From an uncultured Sphingobacteriales bacterium (GTDB lineage Bacteria; Bacteroidota; Bacteroidia; Chitinophagales; Chitinophagaceae): a stretch of 60,785 bases of DNA. A program made the translations under genes and the position numbers. The notes under the pieces are model-generated. The model did no database searches. It worked only from the letters and a program-made list of their open reading frames with translations, and was not told the DNA's origin. The stretch spans positions 1 to 60,785 of the forward strand of contig CALKHN010000120.1 of assembly GCA_937991535.1 (NCBI GenBank), in the 5' to 3' direction. Every line of letters begins with the position of its first letter. The first letter of the stretch is position 1. Positions 45,887-54,236 of this stretch are shown in pieces.

Positions 45887-46762
45887 ATGAGTATGCGTCA
45901 ACTCAAAATCACGAAGTCCATTACCAATCGTGAGTCTCAGAGTCTTGAAAAGTACCTGCAGGAGATCGGTAGGGTAGAACTGATTGGTCCTGAAGAAGAA
46001 GTTAAGCTGGCGGGGCTTATTAAGCAAGGCGATCAGAAAGCGCTGGACAGGCTTACCAAAGCCAATTTGCGTTTTGTGGTTTCTGTAGCCAAGCAATACC
46101 AGAACCAGGGCTTGTCACTTCCCGATCTCATTAACGAAGGTAATTTAGGTTTAATCAAAGCTGCGCAGCGCTTCGATGAAACAAGAGGGTTTAAATTTAT
46201 ATCGTATGCGGTGTGGTGGATCCGGCAGAGTATTTTACAGGCATTGGCCGAGCAGTCGCGTATTGTTCGTTTGCCACTTAATAAGGTGGGGCTTACCAAC
46301 CGGATCAATAAGGCTTTTCAGCAATTAGAACAGGAATATGAACGGGAACCTTCCGCCGAAGAACTGGCAGATTTGCTGGATATAGATTCCGATGAAATTT
46401 CGGCTACGCTTGGAGTAGCTGCAAGACATGTAAGTATGGATACCCCATTGTCGGATGGCGAGGACAGTACACTGGTTGACGTTATGGAGAATCCCAATGC
46501 CGACAGTGTTGATCTGAAAATAATCCATCACGAATCATTGAAGAAGGAAATTGAAAGATCATTGCACACCTTAACCGACCGGCAGCAGGATGTGATACGA
46601 TTCTTTTTTGGCATAGGCTTCGATAACCCTATGAGCCTTGAAGACATAGGTGAAAGATTCAATCTAACCCGCGAACGGGTTCGCCAGATAAAAGATAAGG
46701 CAATCACCAAGCTCAGAACAACCTCCAGATGCAAACTTTTAAAAACTTATTTGGGCACATAA
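45887..46762 (+). CDS. rpoD: Primary RNA polymerase sigma factor (sigma-70/SigA)
   Basis: 291 residues, the short form typical of Bacteroidota, without the long N-terminal region 1.1 of proteobacterial RpoD. Regions 1.2 to 4.2 are complete: SLEKYLQEIG (1.2), RFVVSVAKQYQNQGLSLPDL and FISYAVWWIRQSI (2), and MSLEDIGERFNLTRERVRQI (4.2 helix-turn-helix). It directs transcription of housekeeping genes from promoters with the TTTG/TAnnTTTG boxes found in this window. A terminator hairpin follows. Confidence 0.96.
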   Translation: MSMRQLKITKSITNRESQSLEKYLQEIGRVELIGPEEEVKLAGLIKQGDQKALDRLTKANLRFVVSVAKQYQNQGLSLPDLINEGNLGLIKAAQRFDETRGFKFISYAVWWIRQSILQALAEQSRIVRLPLNKVGLTNRINKAFQQLEQEYEREPSAEELADLLDIDSDEISATLGVAARHVSMDTPLSDGEDSTLVDVMENPNADSVDLKIIHHESLKKEIERSLHTLTDRQQDVIRFFFGIGFDNPMSLEDIGERFNLTRERVRQIKDKAITKLRTTSRCKLLKTYLGT

Positions 46763-46802
46763 TTCTACTCATCTTTACTTTGCGTAACTTTGCAACGTTT
46801 TC

Positions 46803-46836
46803 AAAAGTGAACAAATTGATGCTGTTCACTTTTTTT
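46803..46836 (+). terminator. Rho-independent terminator of rpoD
   Basis: Perfect 10-bp arms aaaagtgaac (46803-46812) and gttcactttt (46824-46833) are followed by Ts. Just before it, TAACTTTG at 46784-46791 could be a -7 box for ffh. Confidence 0.8.
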
Positions 46837-46914
46837 ATGCGGAAAAACAAATGCATATTGTAATTGAATGTGCATTAGCGCTTTCTTTTTAAGAATGATT
46901 AAATAAGCAATTGT

Positions 46915-48234
46915 ATGTTTGAGTCATTGTCCGAACGGTTAGATTCAGCCTTCAAACAAATTAAAGGCGAGGGGAGAATTAACGAATTAAATATCGCCAA
47001 CACGGTAAAGGATATTCGGCGTGCGTTGGTTGATGCTGATGTGAACTATAAGATAGCAAAAGAATTTACCGATACGGTAAAAACCAAAGCGCTCGGAGAA
47101 AAAGTGCTCACGGCAGTAAGTCCCGGCCAGTTGATGGTTAAAATCGTAAAGGACGAATTGGCCGAACTGATGGGCGGTTCGGAAAGTGAGTTTAATATTA
47201 CCGGAAACCCTGCTGTTATTTTGATCGCAGGACTACAGGGAAGTGGTAAAACCACATTCAGCGGTAAGCTTGCGAATTATCTTAAAACAAAAAAAGGAAA
47301 GTCTCCGCTATTGGTTGCGGCAGATATTTATCGCCCCGCAGCTATTGATCAGTTAAAAATACTGGGAGAGCAGATTCAGGTAGATGTATATAGCGAACCC
47401 GAAAATAAAGATGCTGCAGTTATTGCTCAAAATGCCATAAAAGAGGCCAGGAGCAAAAACAAGAATGTTGTTATTATAGATACTGCGGGACGTTTGGCGG
47501 TAGATGAAATTATGATGCAGGAAGTGGAGGGCATTAAAAACGCTGTAAACCCCCGGGAAATCCTCTTTGTTGTAGACTCGATGACGGGGCAGGACGCGGT
47601 AAATACGGCTAAAGTTTTTAATGAAAGACTTGATTTCAGTGGTGTAGTACTTACTAAATTAGATGGTGATACCCGCGGCGGCGCCGCCCTGTCAATAAAG
47701 TACACCGTTAAAAAGCCTATAAAGTTCATCAGCAGCGGGGAAAAATTAGATACACTGGATGTGTTTTATCCCGAAAGGATGGCACAGCGTATTCTGGGAA
47801 TGGGTGATATTACTACTTTGGTAGAGAAGGCGCAGGCGCAGTTTGATGAAGTGCAAGCTGCCAGATTGCAGAAAAAAATGCGGAAGAACCAGTTTGACTT
47901 CCAGGACTTTTTAGACCAGTTGCAGCAGATAAAAAAAATGGGAAATATTAAGGATTTGATGGGGATGATACCCGGCATGGGAAAGGCTGTAAAGGATATT
48001 GATGTTAGCGATGACTCTTTTAAAGGTATAGAAGCCATTATCAATTCTATGACCCCTTTTGAAAGAGCAAACCCTGATGTAATAAACCCCGGCCGCAGGT
48101 CACGTATTGCCAAAGGAGCCGGAAAAGATCTTACAGAAGTAAGCCAGTTTATGAAGCAGTTTGAACAAATGAAACAGATGATGAAAATGATGAATAAGAT
48201 GCCAATGGGAAGAATGGGTTTGGGAAAACGCTGA
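46915..48234 (+). CDS. ffh: Signal recognition particle GTPase
   Basis: 439 residues. N-domain (1-95), G-domain with P-loop GLQGSGKTT at 106-114, DTAGR near 190 and TKLDGDTRGG near 247, and a methionine-rich M-domain from about 320 that ends MMKMMNKMPMGRMGLGKR. It binds 4.5S RNA and signal sequences of nascent membrane proteins. The rpsP and rimM genes follow, as in the common ffh-rpsP-rimM cluster. Confidence 0.97.
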   Translation: MFESLSERLDSAFKQIKGEGRINELNIANTVKDIRRALVDADVNYKIAKEFTDTVKTKALGEKVLTAVSPGQLMVKIVKDELAELMGGSESEFNITGNPAVILIAGLQGSGKTTFSGKLANYLKTKKGKSPLLVAADIYRPAAIDQLKILGEQIQVDVYSEPENKDAAVIAQNAIKEARSKNKNVVIIDTAGRLAVDEIMMQEVEGIKNAVNPREILFVVDSMTGQDAVNTAKVFNERLDFSGVVLTKLDGDTRGGAALSIKYTVKKPIKFISSGEKLDTLDVFYPERMAQRILGMGDITTLVEKAQAQFDEVQAARLQKKMRKNQFDFQDFLDQLQQIKKMGNIKDLMGMIPGMGKAVKDIDVSDDSFKGIEAIINSMTPFERANPDVINPGRRSRIAKGAGKDLTEVSQFMKQFEQMKQMMKMMNKMPMGRMGLGKR

Positions 48235-48252
48235 TTTTTTGTACTTTTAATT

Positions 48253-48282
48253 TTTGTAAATAGTTTGCAAGACTTATCTTCG
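48253..48282 (+). promoter_or_regulatory. Promoter of rpsP
   Basis: TTTG (48253-48256), 18 bp, TATCTTCG (48275-48282) matches the Bacteroidota promoter pattern, with one base change in the -7 box. Confidence 0.5.
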
Positions 48283-48336
48283 CAAACCTTAAGAAAGAAA
48301 CCATAATGCATCACCCATTTAAAATGTTTATTTTTT

Positions 48337-48768
48337 ATGGCTGTTAAAATCAGACTGCAACGTCACGGGAGCAAGAAGAGACCCTTCTATTTTATAGTGG
48401 TAGCCGATGCCCGTGCGCCAAGGGATGGAAAATTCATCCAAAAGATCGGTACCTACAATCCATTGGGGCAGCCTACTGCTGTTCAGTTAGACAGGCAAAA
48501 AGCCTTAGACTGGCTGCAAAAAGGAGCTCAGCCAACAGATACCGTCCGCCGCATTTTGTCTTACAAAGGAGTTTTGTATCTCAAACATTTGTTGCGTGGT
48601 GTAAGCCTGGGTTTATTTGATGAAGCAACTGCTATGGGCAAGTTCCAGAAATGGCACGAAGAACATGAAGGCAACATCAGACAAAAACAGGAAGAAGCCG
48701 CTAAAGCCAGAAGGCCAAGACGACCTGTTGCACCAAGGAGAACTGAACCAAAAGAAGAAGGTAACTGA
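48337..48768 (+). CDS. rpsP: 30S ribosomal protein S16
   Basis: 143 residues. The S16 core (1-85) begins VKIRLQRHGSKKRPFYFIVV and continues with IGTYNPLG. The C-terminal ~55 residues are a charged, lysine/proline-rich extension that is longer than in enterobacteria but normal for Bacteroidota. It is assembled into the small subunit and is followed by a terminator and rimM. Confidence 0.97.
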   Translation: MAVKIRLQRHGSKKRPFYFIVVADARAPRDGKFIQKIGTYNPLGQPTAVQLDRQKALDWLQKGAQPTDTVRRILSYKGVLYLKHLLRGVSLGLFDEATAMGKFQKWHEEHEGNIRQKQEEAAKARRPRRPVAPRRTEPKEEGN

Positions 48769-48797
48769 TAATAAAGTTTTCTTCAACCAATTAAATT

Positions 48798-48825
48798 GCC
48801 TTGCATATTTGCAGGGCTTTTTTTT
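48798..48825 (+). terminator. Terminator or attenuator between rpsP and rimM
   Basis: Arms gccttgc (48798-48804) and gcagggc (48811-48817) pair over 7 bp with one G-T pair and are followed by eight Ts. Since rimM starts only 35 bp later, partial read-through seems likely. Confidence 0.7.
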
Positions 48826-48859
48826 ATTGCAATTTTGCATAAAAATTTGACTTGAGGTA

Positions 48860-49381
48860 ATGCCTGAATATTTTAAAATAGGGAAAGTTGTTTCGGTCTT
48901 CGGATTAGAAGGAGAGATGATCCTGTTGCACAGCCTGGGTAAAAAGACCTCGCTTAAAAGCATAGAAGCCATCTTCATTGAAGAACGCAAAACTTCTTTT
49001 TTGCCTTATTTTGTTCAGTCGTCACGAATAAAAAATGAAAAGGAAATATATCTTAAACTGGAAGATGTTCATTCACGCGAAGCAGCTTTAAAAATAGTGC
49101 AGAAAGAAATATGGTTGGAAGAAAGGGATTTTAAGAAATTTGCTGCGAAATCGGCGCCTATTTCTTTACTGGGTTATCATTTAATATATAATAACGAAGA
49201 TATTGGTGAAATAGATGAAATAATAGAACAATCCCACCAGGTACTGTGCAAAATTATGTTTGGGAAAAAAGAAATATTAATACCCTTGCATGAGCACACA
49301 CTGCAACGTGTAGATAATAAAAACCGGAAAGTATTTGTTGATCTGCCGGATGGGCTACTTGAAATTTACAGGAGCAGTTAA
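48860..49381 (+). CDS. rimM: Ribosome maturation factor RimM
   Basis: 173 residues. The N-terminal RimM barrel (YFKIGKVVSVFGLEGEMIL) is followed by a PRC-barrel-like C-terminal half (LLGYHLIYNNEDIGEIDEII and EILIPLHEHTLQRVD). It helps assemble the 30S head near S19. In many genomes trmD comes next, but here a 50-residue reading frame and pyrD follow, and trmD is at 20 kb. Confidence 0.94.
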   Translation: MPEYFKIGKVVSVFGLEGEMILLHSLGKKTSLKSIEAIFIEERKTSFLPYFVQSSRIKNEKEIYLKLEDVHSREAALKIVQKEIWLEERDFKKFAAKSAPISLLGYHLIYNNEDIGEIDEIIEQSHQVLCKIMFGKKEILIPLHEHTLQRVDNKNRKVFVDLPDGLLEIYRSS

Positions 49382-49544
49382 TTCAAACTGTTGTTTTTTC
49401 TGTAGTATAAATTTCGTTGCAGCAATTTAATGTATAAAGATACCGTATTGGCTTAATAGTTGCTACTATGCATTGAGTGTTGTTGAAGTGAAGAAATAAA
49501 ATAAGTGGGTAGTAATATTTACAGGTCGTACTAAATATAAGTCA

Positions 49545-49697
49545 ATGAAGCGCAAAAACAATCCGTCCGGTATTCTTACCTTATTACTGGTTATCGTTGC
49601 TATAGTAGTTTTACATACCTTACGTGATCTTCAAAAAAGCGATGGGAATAAAAGTCCGGCTGAGTCCGCATTAACGGAAAAAGTTACCAAAAATTAA
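49545..49697 (+). CDS. Small single-span membrane protein, 50 residues
   Basis: The frame starts MKRKNNPSGILTLLLVIVAI and ends in TAA at 49695-49697. A positively charged start, one hydrophobic segment (about residues 9-24) and a polar, charged tail are what a small inner-membrane protein should look like. It is 163 bp behind rimM and its last 27 bases overlap the 3' end of the convergent pyrD gene. No family is recognised. It could also be chance, though the charge pattern argues for a gene. Confidence 0.5.
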   Translation: MKRKNNPSGILTLLLVIVAIVVLHTLRDLQKSDGNKSPAESALTEKVTKN

Positions 49698-50753
49698 ATC
49701 TGAGCAAAGCTTCTTTACAATTTTCGGTCCTTCATAAATAAAGCCTGTCCATACCTGTACCAAAGTTGCGCCGGCCTGCATTTTTTCGACCGCATCGTTA
49801 CCTTTAAAAATGCCCCCGCTGGCAATGACCGGTATTGCGGCATTTGTTTGTTGCGTAATTTTTTGCACAATTTGGGTTGATCTTTGCTGCAGGGGCTTTC
49901 CGCTTATTCCTCCCGCACCTATGGCCTCAATTGCAGATTCAGAAGTATTTAGTCCCTGCCTGCTGATGGTAGTATTGGTGGCTACTATTCCATCCAATTG
50001 AATTTCTTTAGCCAGATCTATCACATCGTTGATTTGTTCATCGCTTAAATCGGGTGCAATTTTCAGTAATATGAGTTTGGGATTTGGCTTTGCCTTATTT
50101 ATGTTTTGCAGGTTCAACAATATCTTCATGAGCGCGTCTTTTTCCTGTAATGCTCTAAGCCCCGGCGTATTGGGCGAGCTAACGTTCACTACAAAATAAT
50201 CAACGAAATCAAACAAAGAGGTAAAGCATATCTCGTAATCTTTCCATGCATCTTCATTGGGCGTTAATTTATTTTTTCCAATATTACCTCCAACTATTAA
50301 TGGCAATGTATTGTTTGCAGAAGGCTGCCGGGCTTTCCATTTACGCAGCCGCTCAGCAACAACTGCCGCTCCGTCATTGTTGAATCCCATCCTGTTAATA
50401 AGCGCTTTGTCTTTGGGTAAACGAAACAGCCGCGGTTTATCGTTTCCTGCCTGCGCCTTTGGTGTAACCGTTCCAATTTCAACAAAACCAAATCCCAAAC
50501 ATTCCAGTTCTCTCAGGTATTTTGCATTTTTATCAAAACCGGCCCCCAAACCTACCGGGTTGGAGAATGTGAGTGAGGACTGCCGGGTACGAAGCACTGT
50601 AACCAAACGGTTATCCCTGGGAGGAGCAAAATAACCTTTGATAAAATCCTTTATCCATTTCACGCTGCACAAGCCCTTTAATACGTTCATGGAAAAATAA
50701 TGCACCCCCTCGGCAGGGAAAAGAAATAGAATCTTGCGCAATAGTGTATACAT
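49671..50753 (-). CDS. pyrD: Dihydroorotate dehydrogenase (quinone), class 2
   Basis: 360 residues from the ATG at 50753 (MYTLLRKILFLFPAEGVHYF); the frame is open 23 codons further, but class 2 enzymes begin with this amphipathic membrane-binding helix. FMN-barrel motifs: VGLGAGFDKNAK, INRMGFNNDGA, VNVSSPNTPGLR (with the catalytic serine), ATNTTISR and ASGGIFKGNDA. It oxidises dihydroorotate and passes electrons to the quinone pool in pyrimidine synthesis. The gene marks the end of ordinary chromosome before the metal gene block. Confidence 0.96.
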   Translation of the reverse strand: MYTLLRKILFLFPAEGVHYFSMNVLKGLCSVKWIKDFIKGYFAPPRDNRLVTVLRTRQSSLTFSNPVGLGAGFDKNAKYLRELECLGFGFVEIGTVTPKAQAGNDKPRLFRLPKDKALINRMGFNNDGAAVVAERLRKWKARQPSANNTLPLIVGGNIGKNKLTPNEDAWKDYEICFTSLFDFVDYFVVNVSSPNTPGLRALQEKDALMKILLNLQNINKAKPNPKLILLKIAPDLSDEQINDVIDLAKEIQLDGIVATNTTISRQGLNTSESAIEAIGAGGISGKPLQQRSTQIVQKITQQTNAAIPVIASGGIFKGNDAVEKMQAGATLVQVWTGFIYEGPKIVKKLCSDLIFGNFFR

Positions 50754-50870
50754 AACCGGCGCGAAGTTAATAAATGAAACGGGGATGATAAACTTTTTGT
50801 CCGCAGGGAACTTCATCTTCACTCATGAATAGAAAAATAAGCCGGGTCCAGGCAGATTACAGTCGTTTTA

Positions 50871-51416
50871 TCAAATGCTTTCCTTATCCTGCTCTTTTGC
50901 CTTTCTGATTTGCTCCATGCACTTATATTTCTGATTTTGCGCATTGTGCTTTGCGCTGTAGCCGTATTCTTCCTGAATTTGCGCTATGGTTTTTTCCTTA
51001 AAGAACATGTCATGAATAAGCCCTTTACAATGGCTGGTGATTTTGGTGAGGTAGATTTGCAGCTTTTCCCAATAGGTGCTGTCCTGCTCAATGGTCTGGC
51101 TTATTTGCGCTAAGAAACCAATATCACATAAGTCTGTAAATTGCAGTTTCGCGTAAGTTGTTCTCAGCCTTTTCAGCCAAAGGTTTTTGGCAATAGCCAT
51201 GATATATGTTTTCAGGGTAGCGGTAAGCACAAAATTATCCTGCCGGAGTTTCTCCAGCAAGACCATCATTGTATCCTGAAAAATATCTTCGGCGTCATCA
51301 AGTCGTCCATTATTATTCACAACATAATAGCTAACCATTCCGAAATATTTTTTATACATTTCTCCAAAGGCCTTATTGTTTTCGCTTTTGAGGTCTTTTA
51401 ATATTTCTTCGCTCAT
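50871..51416 (-). CDS. ECF-type sigma factor at the end of the metal gene block
   Basis: 181 residues. Region 2 is seen in YVVNNNGRLDDAEDIFQDTMMVLLEK and region 4 in HDMFFKEKTIAQIQEEYGYSA, divided into the two helical halves typical of ECF factors. No anti-sigma gene of the usual ZAS or FecR type is next to it. It is the last gene of the minus-strand run that begins with the metallophore genes, so it may control them, as ECF factors do for bufferin operons in some Proteobacteria (inference). Confidence 0.85.
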   Translation of the reverse strand: MSEEILKDLKSENNKAFGEMYKKYFGMVSYYVVNNNGRLDDAEDIFQDTMMVLLEKLRQDNFVLTATLKTYIMAIAKNLWLKRLRTTYAKLQFTDLCDIGFLAQISQTIEQDSTYWEKLQIYLTKITSHCKGLIHDMFFKEKTIAQIQEEYGYSAKHNAQNQKYKCMEQIRKAKEQDKESI

Positions 51417-51469
51417 GATACCGGTCGCATTTCATTGTTTTTGCTGTGTTGGCTAACACTGCCAATTCG

Positions 51470-51667
51470 CTAACTTATTTTTCGCTTTGGGAAAAGGTTT
51501 TTAAGGCTATAGACCAAACTCATGGTTATGCAGGCCGGGCAAAGCCCAAACCGGAAAAAGGTCAGAAAAACCCTTTTGTACCACGGCAAATGAGCAGGGA
51601 TAATCGGGCAGCCCGCACCATCCCCTTCATATTCTTTGATGCCCCATATATTTTTATTTTCTGTCAT
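51470..51667 (-). CDS. Small Cys-containing protein between merA and the sigma gene
   Basis: 65 residues. It holds GCPIIP near the middle and LCPACITM at residues 42-49, with a hydrophobic C-terminal half and a basic end. The three cysteines (20, 43, 46) could bind a soft metal or thiols. It lies 72 bp behind merA and 53 bp before the sigma gene, on the same strand. I recognise no family. A small membrane-bound regulator or metal-binding protein is one guess; chance cannot be excluded. Confidence 0.5.
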   Translation of the reverse strand: MTENKNIWGIKEYEGDGAGCPIIPAHLPWYKRVFLTFFRFGLCPACITMSLVYSLKNLFPKRKIS

Positions 51668-51739
51668 GGCTCTTTATTTTATCGTTTAATAATACAAAAT
51701 ATTTTTAATGCTGCCCATTTTTAGTGCCTGATGATGGCT

Positions 51740-53188
51740 TTAGCTGGCGCAGCAGCTTAATTGGGCAACATCCTTTTCAAATGCGATCGCAGCCAATTTT
51801 ATACCCTCTCCTAATGTTAAATAGGGATAAAAACTTTCTGCCAGCTCTCTTACGGTTATCCCGTATTTAACAGCCATGCTCAGCGACTGGATGAGTTCAC
51901 CGCCCTCCGTAGCTACTACTCTTGCACCTATACATTTATCGGTTTCGGCATTTCGGAGCAGCTTTATAAAGCCTGTGGTATTATTAGCGACTATGGCTCT
52001 CGGCACGTCTTTTAAGTACAGTTTTGAAACTTCAAACGGGATGCCTTTCTCTTTCGCCTGTACCTCGTCTAAGCCTACTCCCGCAATTTGCGGATCGGTA
52101 AACACTATCCAGGGCAAAGCTGAATAGTCCGCCGCTTTCTCTATGCCTGCAAAGGCATTCTCAATGGCAATCTTTCCCTCAAAGGCCGCTGTATATACAA
52201 ATGACGGAGTGTTGGCAACATCCCCTGCGGCGTAAATGTGGGGTATGTTCGTTTCCATTTTTTCGTTGACAGCGATATGCCCGTTTGCGGTGCGCTCTAA
52301 ACCGATATTCTCCAATGCCAACTGGCTTGTATTGGGTTTTATTCCAGTGGCGACAACGATCCTGCCTTTTTCGGTGATTTGCGTAAATGAACCATCAGGG
52401 TATTTGCAATGGATAATGGTTTCGTTACCTTGTTGCTCAAACCTTACTGCTCTGCAATTCGGTAGTATCCCGATGCCCTCTTTTCGCATTTGCGTTTCCA
52501 ATGCCCAGCTAATATCGGGTGTTTGACTTCTTAAAACACGGTCGGTAAATTCGATGATACGGACTTTTACCCCTAATCGGTTATATGCCATCGCTATTTC
52601 CACACCGGTGTATCCGGCTCCCATTATGGTAAGGCTTTCGGGCTTGTCTTCCAGACCGAACAGCGATTCATTGGTCAGGCAGTCTATTTCATTTAATCCC
52701 TGTATGTTTGGAACGTTGGTGGTGGCTCCTGTAGCGATCAGGAATTTAACCGCTGTATATTCCTTTCCATCCACCACAATGGTTTTATCATCTTTAAAAG
52801 CCGCCCAACCTTTCAGCAGGGTAAGCGTTTTAAAATCGCTTACAACATTCATGTATTTTTTCTCCTGAAGTGTGGCTACCAATTTTTTCTTATCCTTTAT
52901 GACCCGGGCAAAATCAATTTCAACACCTTTAGGACGGATGCCGTCAAAATTAGAATGGGAAGCATGGTAAGCCGCTTCGCCTGCCCTTATCAGGTTTTTG
53001 GAGGGAACACAACCCACGTTCACGCAAGTACCTCCAAAGTCCAATCCTGCATTTACCATTAGCGTGGTTAACCCTAAATTTTCTGCTGTGATAGCTGCCG
53101 AAAATGCGGCAGATCCACCGCCAATTATAATCAGGTCAAAATTTCCTTTATTTCCTGCCCCGCCGGGTTTTATCGTTTCTTTTTTCAT
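51740..53188 (-). CDS. merA: Mercuric reductase
   Basis: 482 residues, flavin disulfide oxidoreductase. FAD site IIGGGSAAFSAA near residue 21, redox-active pair in GGTCVNVGCVPSKN (Cys55, Cys60), second nucleotide site GAGYTGVEIA, dimer domain at the end. The C-terminal vicinal cysteines (Cys479-Cys480 in LSCCAS) mark MerA and separate it from lipoamide dehydrogenase. The extra N-terminal metal domain is absent. It reduces Hg(II) to Hg(0) in the cytoplasm with NADPH; the mercury comes from the MerTP transporter encoded 41 bp upstream. Confidence 0.93.
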   Translation of the reverse strand: MKKETIKPGGAGNKGNFDLIIIGGGSAAFSAAITAENLGLTTLMVNAGLDFGGTCVNVGCVPSKNLIRAGEAAYHASHSNFDGIRPKGVEIDFARVIKDKKKLVATLQEKKYMNVVSDFKTLTLLKGWAAFKDDKTIVVDGKEYTAVKFLIATGATTNVPNIQGLNEIDCLTNESLFGLEDKPESLTIMGAGYTGVEIAMAYNRLGVKVRIIEFTDRVLRSQTPDISWALETQMRKEGIGILPNCRAVRFEQQGNETIIHCKYPDGSFTQITEKGRIVVATGIKPNTSQLALENIGLERTANGHIAVNEKMETNIPHIYAAGDVANTPSFVYTAAFEGKIAIENAFAGIEKAADYSALPWIVFTDPQIAGVGLDEVQAKEKGIPFEVSKLYLKDVPRAIVANNTTGFIKLLRNAETDKCIGARVVATEGGELIQSLSMAVKYGITVRELAESFYPYLTLGEGIKLAAIAFEKDVAQLSCCAS

Positions 53189-53229
53189 TTTGTTGTTTGA
53201 TTAAACGCTTAAATATTTCAGCAAAAAAA

Positions 53230-53889
53230 TTATCCGCAGCCGTTCGGTCCGCAAATATGCCCTGCCTTTCCATGTGCGGCGCTATCTATCTTTCCTGAAA
53301 TTTTATACCCGGTTTCATTGATGACGTTTTCAATTTGAGCCTGATTTGTTTTGCTTTGGTCATACTCCACGTTAACGGTTGCGTTTTTATAACTCGCGTT
53401 TACTTTAATAATGCCCGGCAGCTTGTTCACATTACTTTCAACATGAGAAGCGCACGCATCGCAGGTCATTCCACCAATACCATAATTGAGGGTCTGAATG
53501 TTTGATGAATTGACTACTACAATTTCTTTCTTTTGGTTTGAGGGATAGAATACGTGGGCGTAATACGGAAAAGCAAGCATCAGGATGGCAAAGGCGGTTG
53601 TAATGCCTAAAAATGTTTTTGTGTGCCAGAAACTTTGCCTTTCGGTTTCTTCGCAGGCGCATTGGTGTTCATTGGCATTTCCTGGTTTGAGTTTCTGATA
53701 CCACGCAAAGCCCAATACCAAAAGGGTTATGGCAATAAGGTAGGGTCTTGTGGGTTCCATCCAGCCAAAGGCGGATGCTATGCCCGATGTTCCCGAAATA
53801 AGTGCTAATACGGGAGTAATGCAGCAAAGTGAGGCTGCTATTGCCGATAGCATTCCGGCTCCGGCAAGTACGGTATTTTTTTTACTCAT
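53230..53889 (-). CDS. merTP: MerTP: mercury transporter MerT fused to a MerP-like metal-binding domain
   Basis: 219 residues. About three membrane helices, the first with the vicinal Cys22-Cys23 that pass Hg(II) inwards. After a polar stretch with HQCACE (Cys77, Cys79), a heavy-metal-associated domain follows with GGMTCDACASHV (Cys143, Cys146), and the end GHICGPNGCG adds two more cysteines. The fusion of transporter and metal-binding domain is typical for Bacteroidota. Its start overlaps the stop of a small upstream gene by 8 bp. Confidence 0.92.
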   Translation of the reverse strand: MSKKNTVLAGAGMLSAIAASLCCITPVLALISGTSGIASAFGWMEPTRPYLIAITLLVLGFAWYQKLKPGNANEHQCACEETERQSFWHTKTFLGITTAFAILMLAFPYYAHVFYPSNQKKEIVVVNSSNIQTLNYGIGGMTCDACASHVESNVNKLPGIIKVNASYKNATVNVEYDQSKTNQAQIENVINETGYKISGKIDSAAHGKAGHICGPNGCG

Positions 53890-54073
53890 ACTGTTTCCTT
53901 TTTTGAGTTGTGCTCAGGTATTTAAAAAATGGCCGCAGGAGTGCCAGCTGTTCCTGCCGCAAAATCCTGCTTAACTGATTGATCGCATTTCTATTGTTTT
54001 GCAGAACCCGCTTGCAGTTTTCTATTTGTTTCTTATCTGCAAATAACCTGATGCGCGGTTGGTCGTTGCTCAT
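53882..54073 (-). CDS. Small basic protein coupled to merTP
   Basis: 63 residues from the ATG at 54073 (MSNDQPRIRLFADKKQIENC); an in-frame ATG at 54175 would add 34 residues. Mostly helical and basic, one cysteine. Its stop overlaps the merTP start by 8 bp, which favours a real, translationally coupled gene. In most mer operons the regulator (MerR or ArsR type) sits in this place, but no helix-turn-helix can be seen. Function unknown. Confidence 0.55.
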   Translation of the reverse strand: MSNDQPRIRLFADKKQIENCKRVLQNNRNAINQLSRILRQEQLALLRPFFKYLSTTQKRKQYE

Positions 54074-54236
54074 ATTTTTTCCGTTTATCCCAAAGCACAA
54101 AATTACTGCTAAAAGCATCTTTCCGCTAAATCGTTCTTTATAGTTCGGATTGAGGAGGCGGTAAACTGCCCGCAACCTCTGTTTAAGATTAGTTCCAAAA
54201 ACAGGAAAAAATCACCCAGGCAAAAAATATGTTTTT

